NCBI RefSeq assembly: GCF_000173075.1
Contig: NZ_ABVL01000015.1
Location: 62,001 to 126,000, forward strand
Source of the DNA: Chthoniobacter flavus Ellin428
Lineage (GTDB): Bacteria; Verrucomicrobiota; Verrucomicrobiia; Chthoniobacterales; Chthoniobacteraceae
DNA: 64,000 bases
Direction of reading: 5' to 3'
Part shown: piece after piece, positions 25,778 to 34,024 of the stretch
Layout of the letters: the number at the start of each line of letters is the position of its first letter
Position numbering within the stretch: the first letter of the stretch is position 1
Translations under genes and position numbers: made by a program
Notes under the pieces: generated by a model
What the model saw: the letters and a program-made list of their open reading frames with translations, nothing else
Told to the model about the DNA's origin: nothing
The model's database searches: none

Positions 25778-26470
25778 TTACAGCAGGCGAAAGGTGGCAC
25801 TATAGAGACCCGAAACGCTGGTTTCTGCCCGTTCCACAAGCGTTCCAACGAGGCGTTGAAACATATCACCTTCCAGTTTAGCAACCAGAGGGAATTTACG
25901 TAGAATATCGAGGATCGGCGAGTGATGTTCCACAATACGCACCACCCCCTGTTCATCCGTCTCACATTCCGACATATAACCATCATAATCTCGCAACCGC
26001 GCCAGCCACTTCGCCCGCTCCGCCGGCGTCTCGCCTTTCAATTTTGACAGATATTCCTCCGCTTTTTTCTGGAATACCAGCAACAGGAGCTTGTCCGGCG
26101 CGGTTGGCCCGTAGAGTTTCCGCGCCGCCTCCAGGGTATCGATCGTCAGGCTGTTGCTCTCCGTGGGAAAGAGATCCTGGGCCCGCTGAGTGAGGCGGTA
26201 GAGCAGATGCGGCCGGCCGATCTTCTGCGGCTGCCGCCAGGTATCCAGCAACCCGCGCTTCTCCAGATCGAGACAGATGCCCTTTGCCCCCATGTAGCTC
26301 ATGCCGATGCGCTCCGCGAGATCGGCCACGCACAGACCCTGGGTCCGCTTGAGTTCATTCAGGACACGGAGCCGCGCACTGCGGCCGACTTGCTGGAGGA
26401 GTCGCTGCTTCATTTGGGGAATGGATCGTCTTACGCCGAAAGGTTGGTCGTCGACAAGCGGCGTTGTCAT
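25778..26470 (-). CDS. Winged-helix transcriptional regulator (COG2345-like)
   Basis: 230 residues. Residues ~25-95 form a winged helix (RLRVLNELKRTQGLCVADLA, then ERIGMSYMGAKGICLDLEKR and GRPHLLYRLTQRA), as in the SufR/COG2345 group. The C-terminal half (LRDYDGYMSECETDEQGVVR, then EHHSPILDILRKFP) matches the ligand part of that group, but the cysteines that hold an iron-sulfur cluster in SufR are missing. The start at 26470 leaves out a long upstream in-frame stretch that contains heptamer repeats. It is divergent from the YdeI-like gene, with 267 bp between them, so one or both may be controlled from that gap. The regulated genes are unknown. Confidence 0.82.
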   Translation of the reverse strand: MTTPLVDDQPFGVRRSIPQMKQRLLQQVGRSARLRVLNELKRTQGLCVADLAERIGMSYMGAKGICLDLEKRGLLDTWRQPQKIGRPHLLYRLTQRAQDLFPTESNSLTIDTLEAARKLYGPTAPDKLLLLVFQKKAEEYLSKLKGETPAERAKWLARLRDYDGYMSECETDEQGVVRIVEHHSPILDILRKFPLVAKLEGDMFQRLVGTLVERAETSVSGLYSATFRLL

Positions 26471-26502
26471 GTAGCCTAGGTCAGTGATCCCACACTGAGG
26501 GC

Positions 26503-26540
26503 GTGATGAGTTGAGAGTGGAGAGTGGATAGTGGATACCC
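26503..26540 (-). repeat. Heptamer repeat in the regulator leader
   Basis: Read on the minus strand: TATCCAC, TATCCAC, TCTCCAC, TCTCAAC in near-perfect period 7. It lies 34-70 bases before the start of the winged-helix regulator. Related to the repeats ahead of pheS and the HAD gene. Confidence 0.65.
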
Positions 26541-26737
26541 GCGGTTCGGACTTCGACAGTTCTCCCGCGCTTCCGCCCCGAAGGTTCATTGGATGTTGGA
26601 TGTTCTGTCTTCCCAGTCGGATGTTCCGAAAACTTCACGCGGATTTGCCGACGAATTTGGGCGTGTGCCCTGGTCGGCAAAATGATACGGCGCATCATTG
26701 ACGGTCCGATACCACCCGCCACTCCCTATTCCATCCC

Positions 26738-27331
26738 ATGACCAAGAGCAGCACCAATCCGAAGGCCGATCGCTATTTCAAAAGCGCCAAACGGTGGCAG
26801 GAGGAAATGGAAAAACTGCGCGCCATCGTGCTCAGTTGTCCGCTCACCGAGGAACTCAAGTGGGGCAAACCCTGCTACACATTCGAGGGGAAGAACATCG
26901 TCCTCATCATCGGCTTCAAGGAATACTGTTCGCTGCTCCTTGGCAAAGGCGCCTTGCTCAAGGATCCCAAAGGCATCCTCGTCAAAGCCGGCGAGAATAC
27001 CCAGGCCGCGCGGCAAATTCGATTCACCGATCTCGGGCAAATCACCAAGCTGGCGCCCACCTTGAAAGCCTACCTCCAGGAGGCCATCGCCGCGGAAAAA
27101 GCGGGCCTGGAAGTCACTTACAAAAAGATCACGGAATTCGCCATCCCGGAAGAGTTACAAGCCAGGTTCGACGAACAACCCGCTTTCAAAAAAGCTTTTC
27201 AGTCCCTCACCGCCGGACGCCAGCGTGCCTACCTCATCCATTTTTCCGGCGCCAAACAATCTGCCACCCGAACTGCCCGGATCGAGAAATGTATCCCGCA
27301 AATTCTCGATGGGAAGGGAATGAACGATTAA
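26738..27331 (+). CDS. YdeI/OmdA-type DUF1801 family protein
   Basis: 197 residues. The N-terminal ~120 residues are a DUF1801/YdhG-like domain (RYFKSAKRWQEEMEKLRAIV, then EELKWGKPCYTF and NIVLIIGFKEYCSLLLGKGA). The C-terminal part is the OmdA/YdeI segment (IPEELQARFDEQPAFKKAFQ, then SLTAGRQRAYLIHFSGAKQS and ARIEKCIPQIL). The biochemical role of the family is not settled; it is linked with peptide resistance in Bacillus and Salmonella relatives. The protein is cytoplasmic, with no signal peptide. It is transcribed divergently from the winged-helix regulator, which may control it (inference). Confidence 0.85.
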   Translation: MTKSSTNPKADRYFKSAKRWQEEMEKLRAIVLSCPLTEELKWGKPCYTFEGKNIVLIIGFKEYCSLLLGKGALLKDPKGILVKAGENTQAARQIRFTDLGQITKLAPTLKAYLQEAIAAEKAGLEVTYKKITEFAIPEELQARFDEQPAFKKAFQSLTAGRQRAYLIHFSGAKQSATRTARIEKCIPQILDGKGMND

Positions 27332-27472
27332 GCTGCAATTGAATGAAACTGTGACTTGTATGAAAGTGCGGCAGGGGTCCGGGGAGCGGGCCGGCAGTTC
27401 TTCCTATCGCGGAGCGATGCACCTTGTTCCCCGGGTTTGAATGTCGATTCAAGCGGAAGCGGTCTCGCCGCT

Positions 27473-27883
27473 TCACTTTCCGAAGAAAAAGCGACGCACC
27501 GCCGAGGCAAACCCACTCCGGGCCGCCCGCGGCGGCGGAGTCACCGTTCGCCACGTCAGGGCGTTATCCAAGGCAGACTCCACCTCGGCCAGGAACTGGA
27601 CCTCCTTCTCTCCGATCCGCGCGGTTCGATTCGCACAATCCAGGGTGGCGATGATATTCACCGGCAGGTGATTTCCCGGATATTTGCGCAGCGTAAGTTC
27701 CACGATTGAATCGCTCAGCCAGCGGGCCGCATCCAACGACCAGTTCCCATCCTTGAAGGACAGCAGCGTCTCCCCCGTCGTCTTGTCCAACACGGTCGGT
27801 GTCTCGATCCAAAGCGACATGCGCGCCTCCCAAGCGGAGATGGCGATGCGAAAGCGTCCCGAGGGTGATTCACTATCGGTCAT
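27473..27883 (-). CDS. Small protein of unknown function
   Basis: 136 residues, not recognised. It has the alternating hydrophobic pattern of a beta-sandwich in the first 90 residues (GRFRIAISAWEARMSLWIET, then TLLSFKDGNWSLDAARWLS and VELTLRKYPGNHLPVNIIAT) and an Arg-rich end (RRFFFGK). No signal peptide or cysteine cluster. It is the last of three consecutive short minus-strand genes (28856 to 27473), with 30 bp to its upstream neighbour, so co-transcription is likely. Confidence 0.6.
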   Translation of the reverse strand: MTDSESPSGRFRIAISAWEARMSLWIETPTVLDKTTGETLLSFKDGNWSLDAARWLSDSIVELTLRKYPGNHLPVNIIATLDCANRTARIGEKEVQFLAEVESALDNALTWRTVTPPPRAARSGFASAVRRFFFGK

Positions 27884-27913
27884 AATGGTTCACACGTGGC
27901 ACGGAGTTAAGCT

Positions 27914-28441
27914 TCAAGGAGTCGGCAGCCGAGCCTCGATAAAGTAAAGCGCGGGATCACCCTCGGGATACCCTCTTCCATGGAACCCGTGCGGTAGTGT
28001 AGCCTTGAGAGCCTTCTGGTTATGGTGGTGAGGTACGTGCTCGAAGTCGTCGATGCGAACGCTGCGGTATTCGCCGTCGACATAGCGATATAACTCCCGC
28101 ACCCAATTGCCTCCCCCGCCACTACTCCAAACTTCGATTTGGGGCCGGCCATGCCAGGGAACCAAAAGCCTTTCGCCAACGCTTTGAGTGGTAAAGGTGG
28201 TGTGCCAGCCGCTCTGGCGATCGCGAAGGGTGAGTTCGATAATCGGTCCGCCGGAACCGCCCTCCGATTGGATGGCTGGATCGTCCGGAATGTGGTGACG
28301 GACTTCGTAGCGGTCGGAGACAAAGCTGAATTCCTCACCGTCGGGAAATTCGCACACGCGTTTGGGCCAGGGCATTTCTTTGACGCTCGACTCCGCGTAA
28401 CAGACTGCGGAAAACAATAGGATGAAAAGGAGCGGCTTCAT
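27914..28441 (-). CDS. Secreted protein of unknown function
   Basis: 175 residues. The start at 28441 has a good ribosome binding site (GAGGAGA, 4 bases upstream on the minus strand) and opens on a signal peptide (MKPLLFILLFSAVCYAESSV). The mature part is beta-rich, with many Gly/Trp/His residues (GWHTTFTTQSVGERLLVPWH, HVPHHHNQKALKATLPHG) and no known motif. It starts 7 bp after the stop of the upstream gene, indicating an operon. Export suggests a role in the envelope or outside. No function is assigned. Confidence 0.7.
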   Translation of the reverse strand: MKPLLFILLFSAVCYAESSVKEMPWPKRVCEFPDGEEFSFVSDRYEVRHHIPDDPAIQSEGGSGGPIIELTLRDRQSGWHTTFTTQSVGERLLVPWHGRPQIEVWSSGGGGNWVRELYRYVDGEYRSVRIDDFEHVPHHHNQKALKATLPHGFHGRGYPEGDPALYFIEARLPTP

Positions 28442-28448
28442 TGTCTCC

Positions 28449-28856
28449 TCAGGTTTGCACGTCACCGACCGGAGCAGAGGCCAGGCTGACCTGCTCGAGA
28501 GAAACATACTTATCTTCTCCAGACGAGGTGACGATCAATTCGGCAAGGATGGGGCAGCCTTCTGCGCCCATAAAAACACACTCAATCACGGCAAACAGAC
28601 CAGCGTTATTCCGCTGAAAATATTTCACCTCGATGCAGGGTGAAACGACGAACTGCCGTTCTGGTAAAACCCGGAACTCGGCGATGCAGGAGCGCAGTTC
28701 TTCTTCGATGACGACAGCCGGATCATTTCCAAATGCCAGAGCGTAACCAAACCGATCAGCCAGTGTCTGAAAATCACCTCTTTCAAGCAGTGATACCGCC
28801 TCTTCGCCCAAACGCAAAAGACATGATTCATCGACTTGGTTGGGCAGCAGTTTCAT
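28449..28856 (-). CDS. Small protein of unknown function
   Basis: 135 residues, acidic, soluble, not recognised. An N-terminal helical part (NQVDESCLLRLGEEAVSLLE, then RGDFQTLADRFGYALAFGND) precedes an alpha/beta part with several hydrophobic strands (CIEVKYFQRNNAGLFAVIEC, then LIVTSSGEDKY). The layout resembles small immunity or SMI1-like proteins only superficially. It is the first gene of the three-gene minus-strand set ending at 27473. Confidence 0.6.
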   Translation of the reverse strand: MKLLPNQVDESCLLRLGEEAVSLLERGDFQTLADRFGYALAFGNDPAVVIEEELRSCIAEFRVLPERQFVVSPCIEVKYFQRNNAGLFAVIECVFMGAEGCPILAELIVTSSGEDKYVSLEQVSLASAPVGDVQT

Positions 28857-28938
28857 GGACTTAACGGCTTATTAAAGCAGCATGGACGCGAGAAAAACTC
28901 GACATCTTTGTCCAGGCAGCGGCGCCACACATCTACTC

Positions 28939-29424
28939 TCAGGCATTCTTCGTCCGCGGCTCGGGCCAGACCGCGGTGAGGACCAAGCCGGCGAGAATGC
29001 CGGCGGAGACCTCGATGAAGCGGTGGAGGGCGACCACCCAGGGCGGCTTGGCGTAGGGGACGAGCAAGACAATCGTGAACGCGATCGCGGCGAAACGATT
29101 GGCCGGGCGATCGAGGCGCAGGACCGCGGATAACACGCCAACGCCCAGGACGCCGCAGCCGAAAACGAGAGCGCTCCGGCCAAGGAATTCGGCAAACAGG
29201 GCGCCAACGGAAACGCCCAGGGCGGTGCCGGCCAGGCGATGCCAGGACATGAGCAGAGAGGAACCGAAGTCCGACTGCACAACGATCACCGCGGAAATTG
29301 GCGCCCAATAGATTTCGCGAAAGCCCAAGGTGCGCGCGACGAGCAAGGCCAGCACGGCGGCGATAGTCGTGCGGATTGGATAGACGAGGCTCTTCCTCGA
29401 GAGCGAAAGGCGTGGAGTCTTCAT
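28939..29424 (-). CDS. FUSC-family membrane protein (aromatic-acid exporter-like)
   Basis: 161 residues with four to five hydrophobic segments: IRTTIAAVLALLVARTLGF, then YWAPISAVIVVQSDFGSSLL, LAGTALGVSVGALFAEFLG, SALVFGCGVLGVGVLSAVL, AIAFTIVLLVPY and FIEVSAGILAGLVLTAVW. The IYWAPISAVIVVQ-x(8)-RLAGTALGV layout is the N-terminal FUSC/ArAE membrane module. Family members of this short form lack the cytoplasmic half of AaeB. Probable inner-membrane transporter component; the substrate is unknown. No obvious partner gene. Confidence 0.8.
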   Translation of the reverse strand: MKTPRLSLSRKSLVYPIRTTIAAVLALLVARTLGFREIYWAPISAVIVVQSDFGSSLLMSWHRLAGTALGVSVGALFAEFLGRSALVFGCGVLGVGVLSAVLRLDRPANRFAAIAFTIVLLVPYAKPPWVVALHRFIEVSAGILAGLVLTAVWPEPRTKNA

Positions 29425-29785
29425 CGGCAGCGGAACGGAGGCTATGCGCTCGTTCGAGGAAGTCGATGCGTTCGACGCAGATCAACGCTGCGGTGGGACG
29501 CAAAAAAAACTAAGAAGGGGGACGCTCAATATCCTTCTCTTCACGCGCTTCACCGGAGAAGACGTTTTCTCTTCGAGAGCTTGCCGACGCTCCGCACAAA
29601 AACCCGCGGAAGTCGGAGGTCCTTCGACTCCGCCCATGCTTCCCCGCTCCGCTCAGGATGACAAAGATGGTTGGGGCGCTTCGCGCTCACTGCCATAATT
29701 TCACCGCGGGGCAAACGCCAAGCCGTTGGCACCCATTCCAAACAGCGAAGAGCCAAAACTAAAGCAAGCTCTCTCTTTGTCCGGC
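29425..29785. other. Intergenic region with a dispersed repeat
   Basis: No convincing gene is seen between the FUSC gene and the membrane-protein gene. The segment at 29614-29663 (reverse complement: GTCATCCTGAGCGGAG, then GGCGGAGTCGAAGGACC) is the clearest copy in this window of the GAGCGGAG-core repeat also seen at 8601 and 52463. The short ORFs inside it have no family features. Confidence 0.5.
29614..29663 (-). repeat. Dispersed intergenic repeat (GAGCGGAG core)
   Basis: On the minus strand it reads TTGTCATCCTGAGCGGAG followed by CGGGGAAGC and GGCGGAGTCGAAGGACCTCC. This pattern is common between genes in many environmental bacteria. No coding content. Confidence 0.6.
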
Positions 29786-30451
29786 TCAATCTGAACTCAC
29801 CGACGTGAAAATATCCTGCGCGATAAGTTGATCGCCCGGCGCTTCCCGTAACTGGTCGCCTTGGTGGGTGAAGATGACGATGCTTCTGTGTCCGACGAGT
29901 GGTCCTCCCCAAGTGATACAGGTCTCCCCGGGAGATACGACTATTCTGAAACTGTCGTCGAGTTTTTGAATTTGTGTGGTGGCCGTGAACTTCGACCAGA
30001 GCAACTGTTCTTCAGCAGTGCCCCCCACGCCGTAGGGCGGAAAACGAATCGGGATCTGCGGCCTGAGATTTTCCTGCGCCATCCGGGATATTTCCCGCCA
30101 CTCGTCAGCGGTCAGGACTGTCCTCGCGTAATCGCTAAATCCCCATCGAAACACACGGTCAGGGTGAACGGTCCAACTGGCCCGCAAAAAGAGGAGACTC
30201 AGGAAGAAAAGAAAGGCAACAGCAGCTCGGTGACGTTTGGAAAAAAGTGAGCGCGCGGTGTGTAAAAACAAAACGGCGCAAGCCACGAACAACAAAAGCC
30301 ACGGTAGCGAAACGGTCGGAAACAGAGGCGGAATGATCCACGTCGTATTCAACCGCCCCTCCAGATAAGGAATCAATCCGATCGCCACGGAGTATGCCAA
30401 CGCGAGGAGAGTCCAGATTAAGGAACTCCGAATCTCAGAAAACCTGGTCAC
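29786..30451 (-). CDS. Membrane protein of unknown function
   Basis: 221 residues. Three hydrophobic stretches occupy the first ~110 residues (LIWTLLALAYSVAIGLIPYL, then LPWLLLFVACAVLFLHTA and AAVAFLFFLSLLFLRASW). A soluble C-terminal domain of ~110 residues follows, with no recognised motif (LTADEWREISRMAQENLRPQ, then QLLWSKFTATTQIQKLDDSF). Inner-membrane location is likely. It is separated by 45 bp from the HAD gene upstream on the same strand, so the two may be co-transcribed. Function unknown. Confidence 0.65.
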   Translation of the reverse strand: MTRFSEIRSSLIWTLLALAYSVAIGLIPYLEGRLNTTWIIPPLFPTVSLPWLLLFVACAVLFLHTARSLFSKRHRAAVAFLFFLSLLFLRASWTVHPDRVFRWGFSDYARTVLTADEWREISRMAQENLRPQIPIRFPPYGVGGTAEEQLLWSKFTATTQIQKLDDSFRIVVSPGETCITWGGPLVGHRSIVIFTHQGDQLREAPGDQLIAQDIFTSVSSD

Positions 30452-30496
30452 GAGAGACAGATTGAGGTTCGTTTTCCCAACCTCAGCGGCATCGGC

Positions 30497-31267
30497 TTAC
30501 TCTCCAGCCCGGAAATGGCGCAGCGCTTCGACGATGCCTCCGCTGCAGACGCCATTGGCGACGTAGCCGCCGGCCTGGCTGACGGTCTTTTTCACCGCTT
30601 CGACGGCGTTGCCGGGGCAGGTCACCCACTTGGCGTGGCGACCATCGAGCATGGGGAGATCATTGTAGTGATCGCCGGCGGCGAAGATCTCGTCGCGCGA
30701 GATGCCGGTGAGCCGGGCCAGCTCGCCGAGCGCGGTGCCTTTGCTGTAGGCTTCGTGACAGAAGCGTACGTAGATGGTGTTGCGCATGAACTGGAAGCCG
30801 GGCACGCGTTTGCATTCGCGGGCGAGGAATTCGACGATGGCGTCCATCTCGTCGTCGGATTCCGCGGCGAGGCCAATGAGACGTTCGCCTTCGTAGATGG
30901 GATGGGCGCGGGTGTGCTTGGCGAGGAAGTCCTCGATGTCGGTGAGCAACTGGCTGGCTTGGGCGAAGAGGTTGTCGTGCTCTTTGGCGCAACGCGCGTT
31001 CCAATCGCCGTAGTCCTGCCAGCGGCCATCCGGGCCGCGATGGAAGACTTCGCGCTCGGAAGTGAGGACAAAATCCGGCAGGATGGGAAATTGCAGCTCG
31101 CGCAGGCCTTCCTCGATGTGCCAGAGGACGCGGCCGGTATTGACGGCCCAAAGGACGCCGCGCTCATGCAACTGCTGGAACGTCTCGAAGAGCGCGGGTT
31201 GCACGCGGGGCGTGGCGTCGTGATCGACCAGGGTGCCATCGAAATCGGTGCTCAGCAGTTTGATCAT
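30497..31267 (-). CDS. HAD-superfamily (Cof-like, type IIB) phosphatase
   Basis: 256 residues. Motif I is STDFDGTLVD, with nucleophile Asp8 and acid/base Asp10. Motif II is the AVNTGR Thr. The late GDHYNDLPML is the type-II HAD motif IV. A C2B-type cap is inserted between motifs II and III. It should be a magnesium-dependent sugar- or nucleotide-phosphate phosphatase in the cytoplasm; the substrate is not predictable. The ATG at 31267 is preceded on the minus strand by two CCTCAAC heptamers that run almost into the start codon, and no Shine-Dalgarno is present. Confidence 0.9.
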   Translation of the reverse strand: MIKLLSTDFDGTLVDHDATPRVQPALFETFQQLHERGVLWAVNTGRVLWHIEEGLRELQFPILPDFVLTSEREVFHRGPDGRWQDYGDWNARCAKEHDNLFAQASQLLTDIEDFLAKHTRAHPIYEGERLIGLAAESDDEMDAIVEFLARECKRVPGFQFMRNTIYVRFCHEAYSKGTALGELARLTGISRDEIFAAGDHYNDLPMLDGRHAKWVTCPGNAVEAVKKTVSQAGGYVANGVCSGGIVEALRHFRAGE

Positions 31268-31290
31268 GAGTTGAGGGTTGAGGAATGCGG
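31268..31290 (-). repeat. Heptamer repeat abutting the HAD start codon
   Basis: On the minus strand CCTCAAC occurs twice in tandem, ending TC just before the ATG. It belongs with the heptamer leaders of pheS and the winged-helix regulator. Confidence 0.55.
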
Positions 31291-31373
31291 TAAAATTGCC
31301 GAAGATCGCGTAAAGCGGGTCGGCAAGTTATTGCGCCCAGCCCAAGTCTCAACTCTCTTTTGGATACCCTGAT

Positions 31374-31649
31374 ATGAAATCTGCCTACGAACTCGCGATG
31401 GAACGGCTGCAAAAGCAATCCCCTGCCCGCACGCTGACGGACGCACAAAAAGCCGAGCTGGCGGAGATCGATGCCGCGGCGAAAGCCAAAGTGGCCGAGC
31501 AGGAACTCTTCCTGCGCGACAAGATCGCTGCCGCCGCGGAGGAAGGAAAATACGAGGAAGCCGCGCAGCTCGAGCAACAGCTCACGCGGGAGATTCGCCG
31601 GATCAATGAGGACGCCGAGGCGAAGAAGGAGAAGGTGCGGGGAGCGTAG
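31374..31649 (+). CDS. Small coiled-coil protein with UVR-like motif
   Basis: 91 residues, almost entirely helical and charged. The segment FLRDKIAAAAEEGKYEEAAQ followed by LEQQLTREI fits the UVR motif pattern (about 36 residues) found in UvrB, UvrC and McsA, where it mediates protein contacts. The first third (YELAMERLQKQSPARTLTDA) is a helical lead-in. It is divergent from the HAD gene, with 106 bp between, and convergent with a response regulator. No catalytic site. A DNA-repair or clamp-binding link is only a suggestion. Confidence 0.72.
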   Translation: MKSAYELAMERLQKQSPARTLTDAQKAELAEIDAAAKAKVAEQELFLRDKIAAAAEEGKYEEAAQLEQQLTREIRRINEDAEAKKEKVRGA

Positions 31650-31672
31650 TGTAGGGTCGGAGCCGCGGTCCG

Positions 31673-31752
31673 CTTCTTAATCGTAATCTTACTCTTAATC
31701 CCCTCCGAATCCGAACGGCAGAAAGATTAGGATTACGATTAAGATTAAGATT
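31673..31752. repeat. Hexamer-armed inverted repeat, copy 2
   Basis: Left arm 31673-31701 (TTAATC / GTAATC units) and right arm 31722-31752 (GATTAA units), around a 20-base loop. It fills the gap between two convergent genes, where it could end transcription from both sides. Confidence 0.82.
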
Positions 31753-31759
31753 CCACCCT

Positions 31760-32131
31760 TTACGCCGCCGCGTTCGCCTGCTGGCAGGCGTCGAGCGCTT
31801 CGCGCAATTCCGTGAGGCCCACCGGCTTTTGCAGATAGCCGACGGCTCCGCAGCCTTTCACGAAGGGGTCGGATTTGTCCGCGCTGCCAGAGACGAAGAT
31901 GACCTTCGCATCGGGCTTGCGGCTGAGCAGCGCGTGGCAAACGGTGAGACCGTTGTAGCGCGGCATCATGATATCGAGCAGCACGGCATCCGCCTCGCAA
32001 CGCGCGAAGGCTTGAATGACCGCCAGGCCGCCACCGGTGACGGTTCCCACCACCTCGTGGCCGCAGGCGGTGACGCAATTGGCCAGCACTTCGGCCAGCT
32101 CCTTGTCATCGTCAGCAATGAGAACTTTCAT
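31760..32131 (-). CDS. Single-domain response regulator
   Basis: 123 residues, a lone CheY-like receiver. The acidic pocket is ADDD (residues 6-9), the phospho-acceptor is Asp53 in AVLLDIMMPRY, the conserved Ser is in VIFVSGSADKSD and the Lys in YLQKPVGL. No output domain. It lies 34 bp after another receiver gene on the same strand, so the two are probably one operon. The partner kinase is not adjacent; the orphan kinase at 21484-22734 is a candidate by proximity only. Confidence 0.92.
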   Translation of the reverse strand: MKVLIADDDKELAEVLANCVTACGHEVVGTVTGGGLAVIQAFARCEADAVLLDIMMPRYNGLTVCHALLSRKPDAKVIFVSGSADKSDPFVKGCGAVGYLQKPVGLTELREALDACQQANAAA

Positions 32132-32165
32132 GGAATTATCGGTCGGGGTTTTCGAGGGAGAACTT

Positions 32166-32639
32166 TTACGCCGCCAGCAACATCGTGCGGACGTTGATGA
32201 ACGCGATCATCTCCAGCAGGTCGTCCACGTGGAACGGCTTGGTCAGGATGGTGCCGCTTACGCTGGCGATAAAGTCGTTCACTTTCGTGTTGCCCCGATG
32301 ACCCGTCATGAAAATGAACCGGTCGCAGAGATGCGGGCGCATTCTTTCGACCGCGCGGAAAAACATGTCGCCCGGCAGCGTCGGCATCATCATGTCGCAG
32401 AGCAGCACTTCGAAATCGCTGGCCAGGACCTGATGCACGCCTTCCACGCCGTTGGTCACCCCGATCACATGGAAGCCACTTTCGGTGAGGAAATCGGTCA
32501 TGATTTCCTTGAAGGCGGGATCGTCTTCCAAGAGGAGGACCTTTTTGGCAATATCCGCCGCCGGCTCGTGGAGCCGAATGCCGGAGGGCAGGATGTTCTC
32601 GGCGGGTTCGGGAGTGGAAACAACGGCGGGCAGTGACAT
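32166..32639 (-). CDS. Single-domain response regulator with N-terminal extension
   Basis: 157 residues. A ~30-residue Pro-rich extension precedes a receiver domain: LLLEDDPAF acidic pocket, phospho-acceptor Asp82 in VLLCDMMMPTLPGDM, FIFMTGHRG (conserved Thr) and TILTKPFHVDD (Lys). No DNA-binding output domain. It is upstream of a second receiver gene. Receivers like this usually act by protein contact in phosphorelays or chemosensory systems. Confidence 0.9.
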   Translation of the reverse strand: MSLPAVVSTPEPAENILPSGIRLHEPAADIAKKVLLLEDDPAFKEIMTDFLTESGFHVIGVTNGVEGVHQVLASDFEVLLCDMMMPTLPGDMFFRAVERMRPHLCDRFIFMTGHRGNTKVNDFIASVSGTILTKPFHVDDLLEMIAFINVRTMLLAA

Positions 32640-33031
32640 AGGCTGTAGTATTTAGAAACTCTATAAAGCAGCTGCTATGCCGCGATAAAAGAATTCCACG
32701 ACGCGAATCGGCGACAAAACACCCTGATTCCAGCTCTCAAATTTCGTTTCCGGGCTGGCGGTGATTCGATTCATGGCCGCAGCAATTCTACTTACCTGGA
32801 GCGTCCGCACCACCCCGGACGCTGTTAAAACCGTATTTTTCCCCCGTTTTGAAAACGGTTGGCGGAAGCGCAAGGGCGGCGAGCAACATCCGGGGGAACG
32901 TCATGCACCGTCATTTACACAAATCGGAGGTTTTCCACAACTCGTAATCGCCAACCTCTGCCGCCACATGCATACCGGCATTCTTCCTTGAAACTACGCC
33001 AGCTTCTTCCCCTTCCCGACCGGTCGATCGC
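32640..33031. other. Intergenic region with two palindromes
   Basis: No convincing gene; one 70-codon minus ORF has no family features. Two inverted repeats are seen: GCGTCCG / CGGACGC at 32801-32822, followed by TTAAAACCGTATTTTT, and CCGTTTT-G-AAAACGG at 32844-32858. These could hold control sites for the response-regulator operon (-) or for the DUF58 operon (+). Confidence 0.5.
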
Positions 33032-34024
33032 GTGGCCGGAACGATTCGATCTCGCATTCTGGTGGCGAACACGATTGCCGTAGCGCGAATTCCCGCTCAA
33101 TTTTACCGCGTCTTGGAAACTCCCACCGCCCCCCTGCTCTTCGATTCCTCGTTTCTCACGAAGCTGGAGCAGCTCTATTTGCTTTCGAAGAAACTCTTCC
33201 GCGGAGCGCACCGGGCGGAGCGGCGTTCGCGGCAAATCGGGTCGAGCCTGGAGTTCGCCGATTACCGGAACTACACGCTGGGCGATGACTTGCGGTCGAT
33301 AGATTGGAACATCTACGGCCGTCTCGATCGCCTCTTCGTGAAGCTCTTCGAGCAGGAGCAGGATCTCGACATTTCCTTCCTGGTCGATGCCAGTGCCTCG
33401 ATGCGCTGGAAGCCGGAGGGCAGCGATCGACTGAGCAAGTTCGACCAGGGGCGGCGGATCGCGGCCTCGCTGGCCTACATCGGCCTGGCGAATCTCGACC
33501 GCGTGAACGTGCACTACTTCGCCTCGCGGCTGGAGGAGGACCTCGGCCTCTGCCGGGGCAAGAGCCAGTTTCACAAGGTGCTGGATTTTCTGCGCGACGC
33601 GCCCGCGCTGGAGGGGCAGACGGACCTGCAGGCCTGCCTGCGGACCTTCGCCCAGCGGATGAAACGGCGCGGGCTGGTTTTCGTGTTGAGCGATCTTTTC
33701 GATCCGCGCGGTTTCGAAGAAGGGCTCGCGCTGTTGCGCTATCAGCAGTTCGAGGTGCATGTCATCCAGATTCTCGATCCGGTGGAAATCCGCCCGACCG
33801 CGACGGGCGATCTGCGCTTGATCGAGAGCGAGAGCGGCGAGGCTTACGAGGTCACGGCGAGCGAGGCGCTGCTGCGCCGCTATCATGCGGAAGTCGACGC
33901 GTTTCTGGCGAAGGCGAATGCGTTCTGCCTCGAACACGGCATCGGCTACGCGCAGGCCACGACGGCCGTGCCGTTTGAAGAGCTCGTGCTGCGGGTCTTG
34001 CGAGATGGGAGGATGATCCAGTGA
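33032..34024 (+). CDS. DUF58 domain protein
   Basis: 330 residues from a GTG at 33032; a later GTG (33062) or TTG (33113, giving LETPTAPLLFDSSFLTKLEQ) is also possible, because the family usually starts just before LLFDSSF. The DUF58 signature DYRNYTLGDDLRSIDWNIYG is clear, followed by a von Willebrand A-like region (SFLVDASASMRWKP with the DxSxS metal site, then LVFVLSDLFDPRGFEEGL). These proteins normally work with a MoxR ATPase and BatA/BatB-type membrane proteins in envelope or metal-chaperone assembly. The partners follow directly: the stop overlaps the GTG start of the BatA gene by 4 bp. No moxR lies just upstream. Confidence 0.9.
   Translation: MAGTIRSRILVANTIAVARIPAQFYRVLETPTAPLLFDSSFLTKLEQLYLLSKKLFRGAHRAERRSRQIGSSLEFADYRNYTLGDDLRSIDWNIYGRLDRLFVKLFEQEQDLDISFLVDASASMRWKPEGSDRLSKFDQGRRIAASLAYIGLANLDRVNVHYFASRLEEDLGLCRGKSQFHKVLDFLRDAPALEGQTDLQACLRTFAQRMKRRGLVFVLSDLFDPRGFEEGLALLRYQQFEVHVIQILDPVEIRPTATGDLRLIESESGEAYEVTASEALLRRYHAEVDAFLAKANAFCLEHGIGYAQATTAVPFEELVLRVLRDGRMIQ

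Noticed and set aside
32661..32873. 70-codon minus ORF upstream of the response regulators
   Set aside because: No ribosome binding site or recognisable features, and it covers two palindromes.
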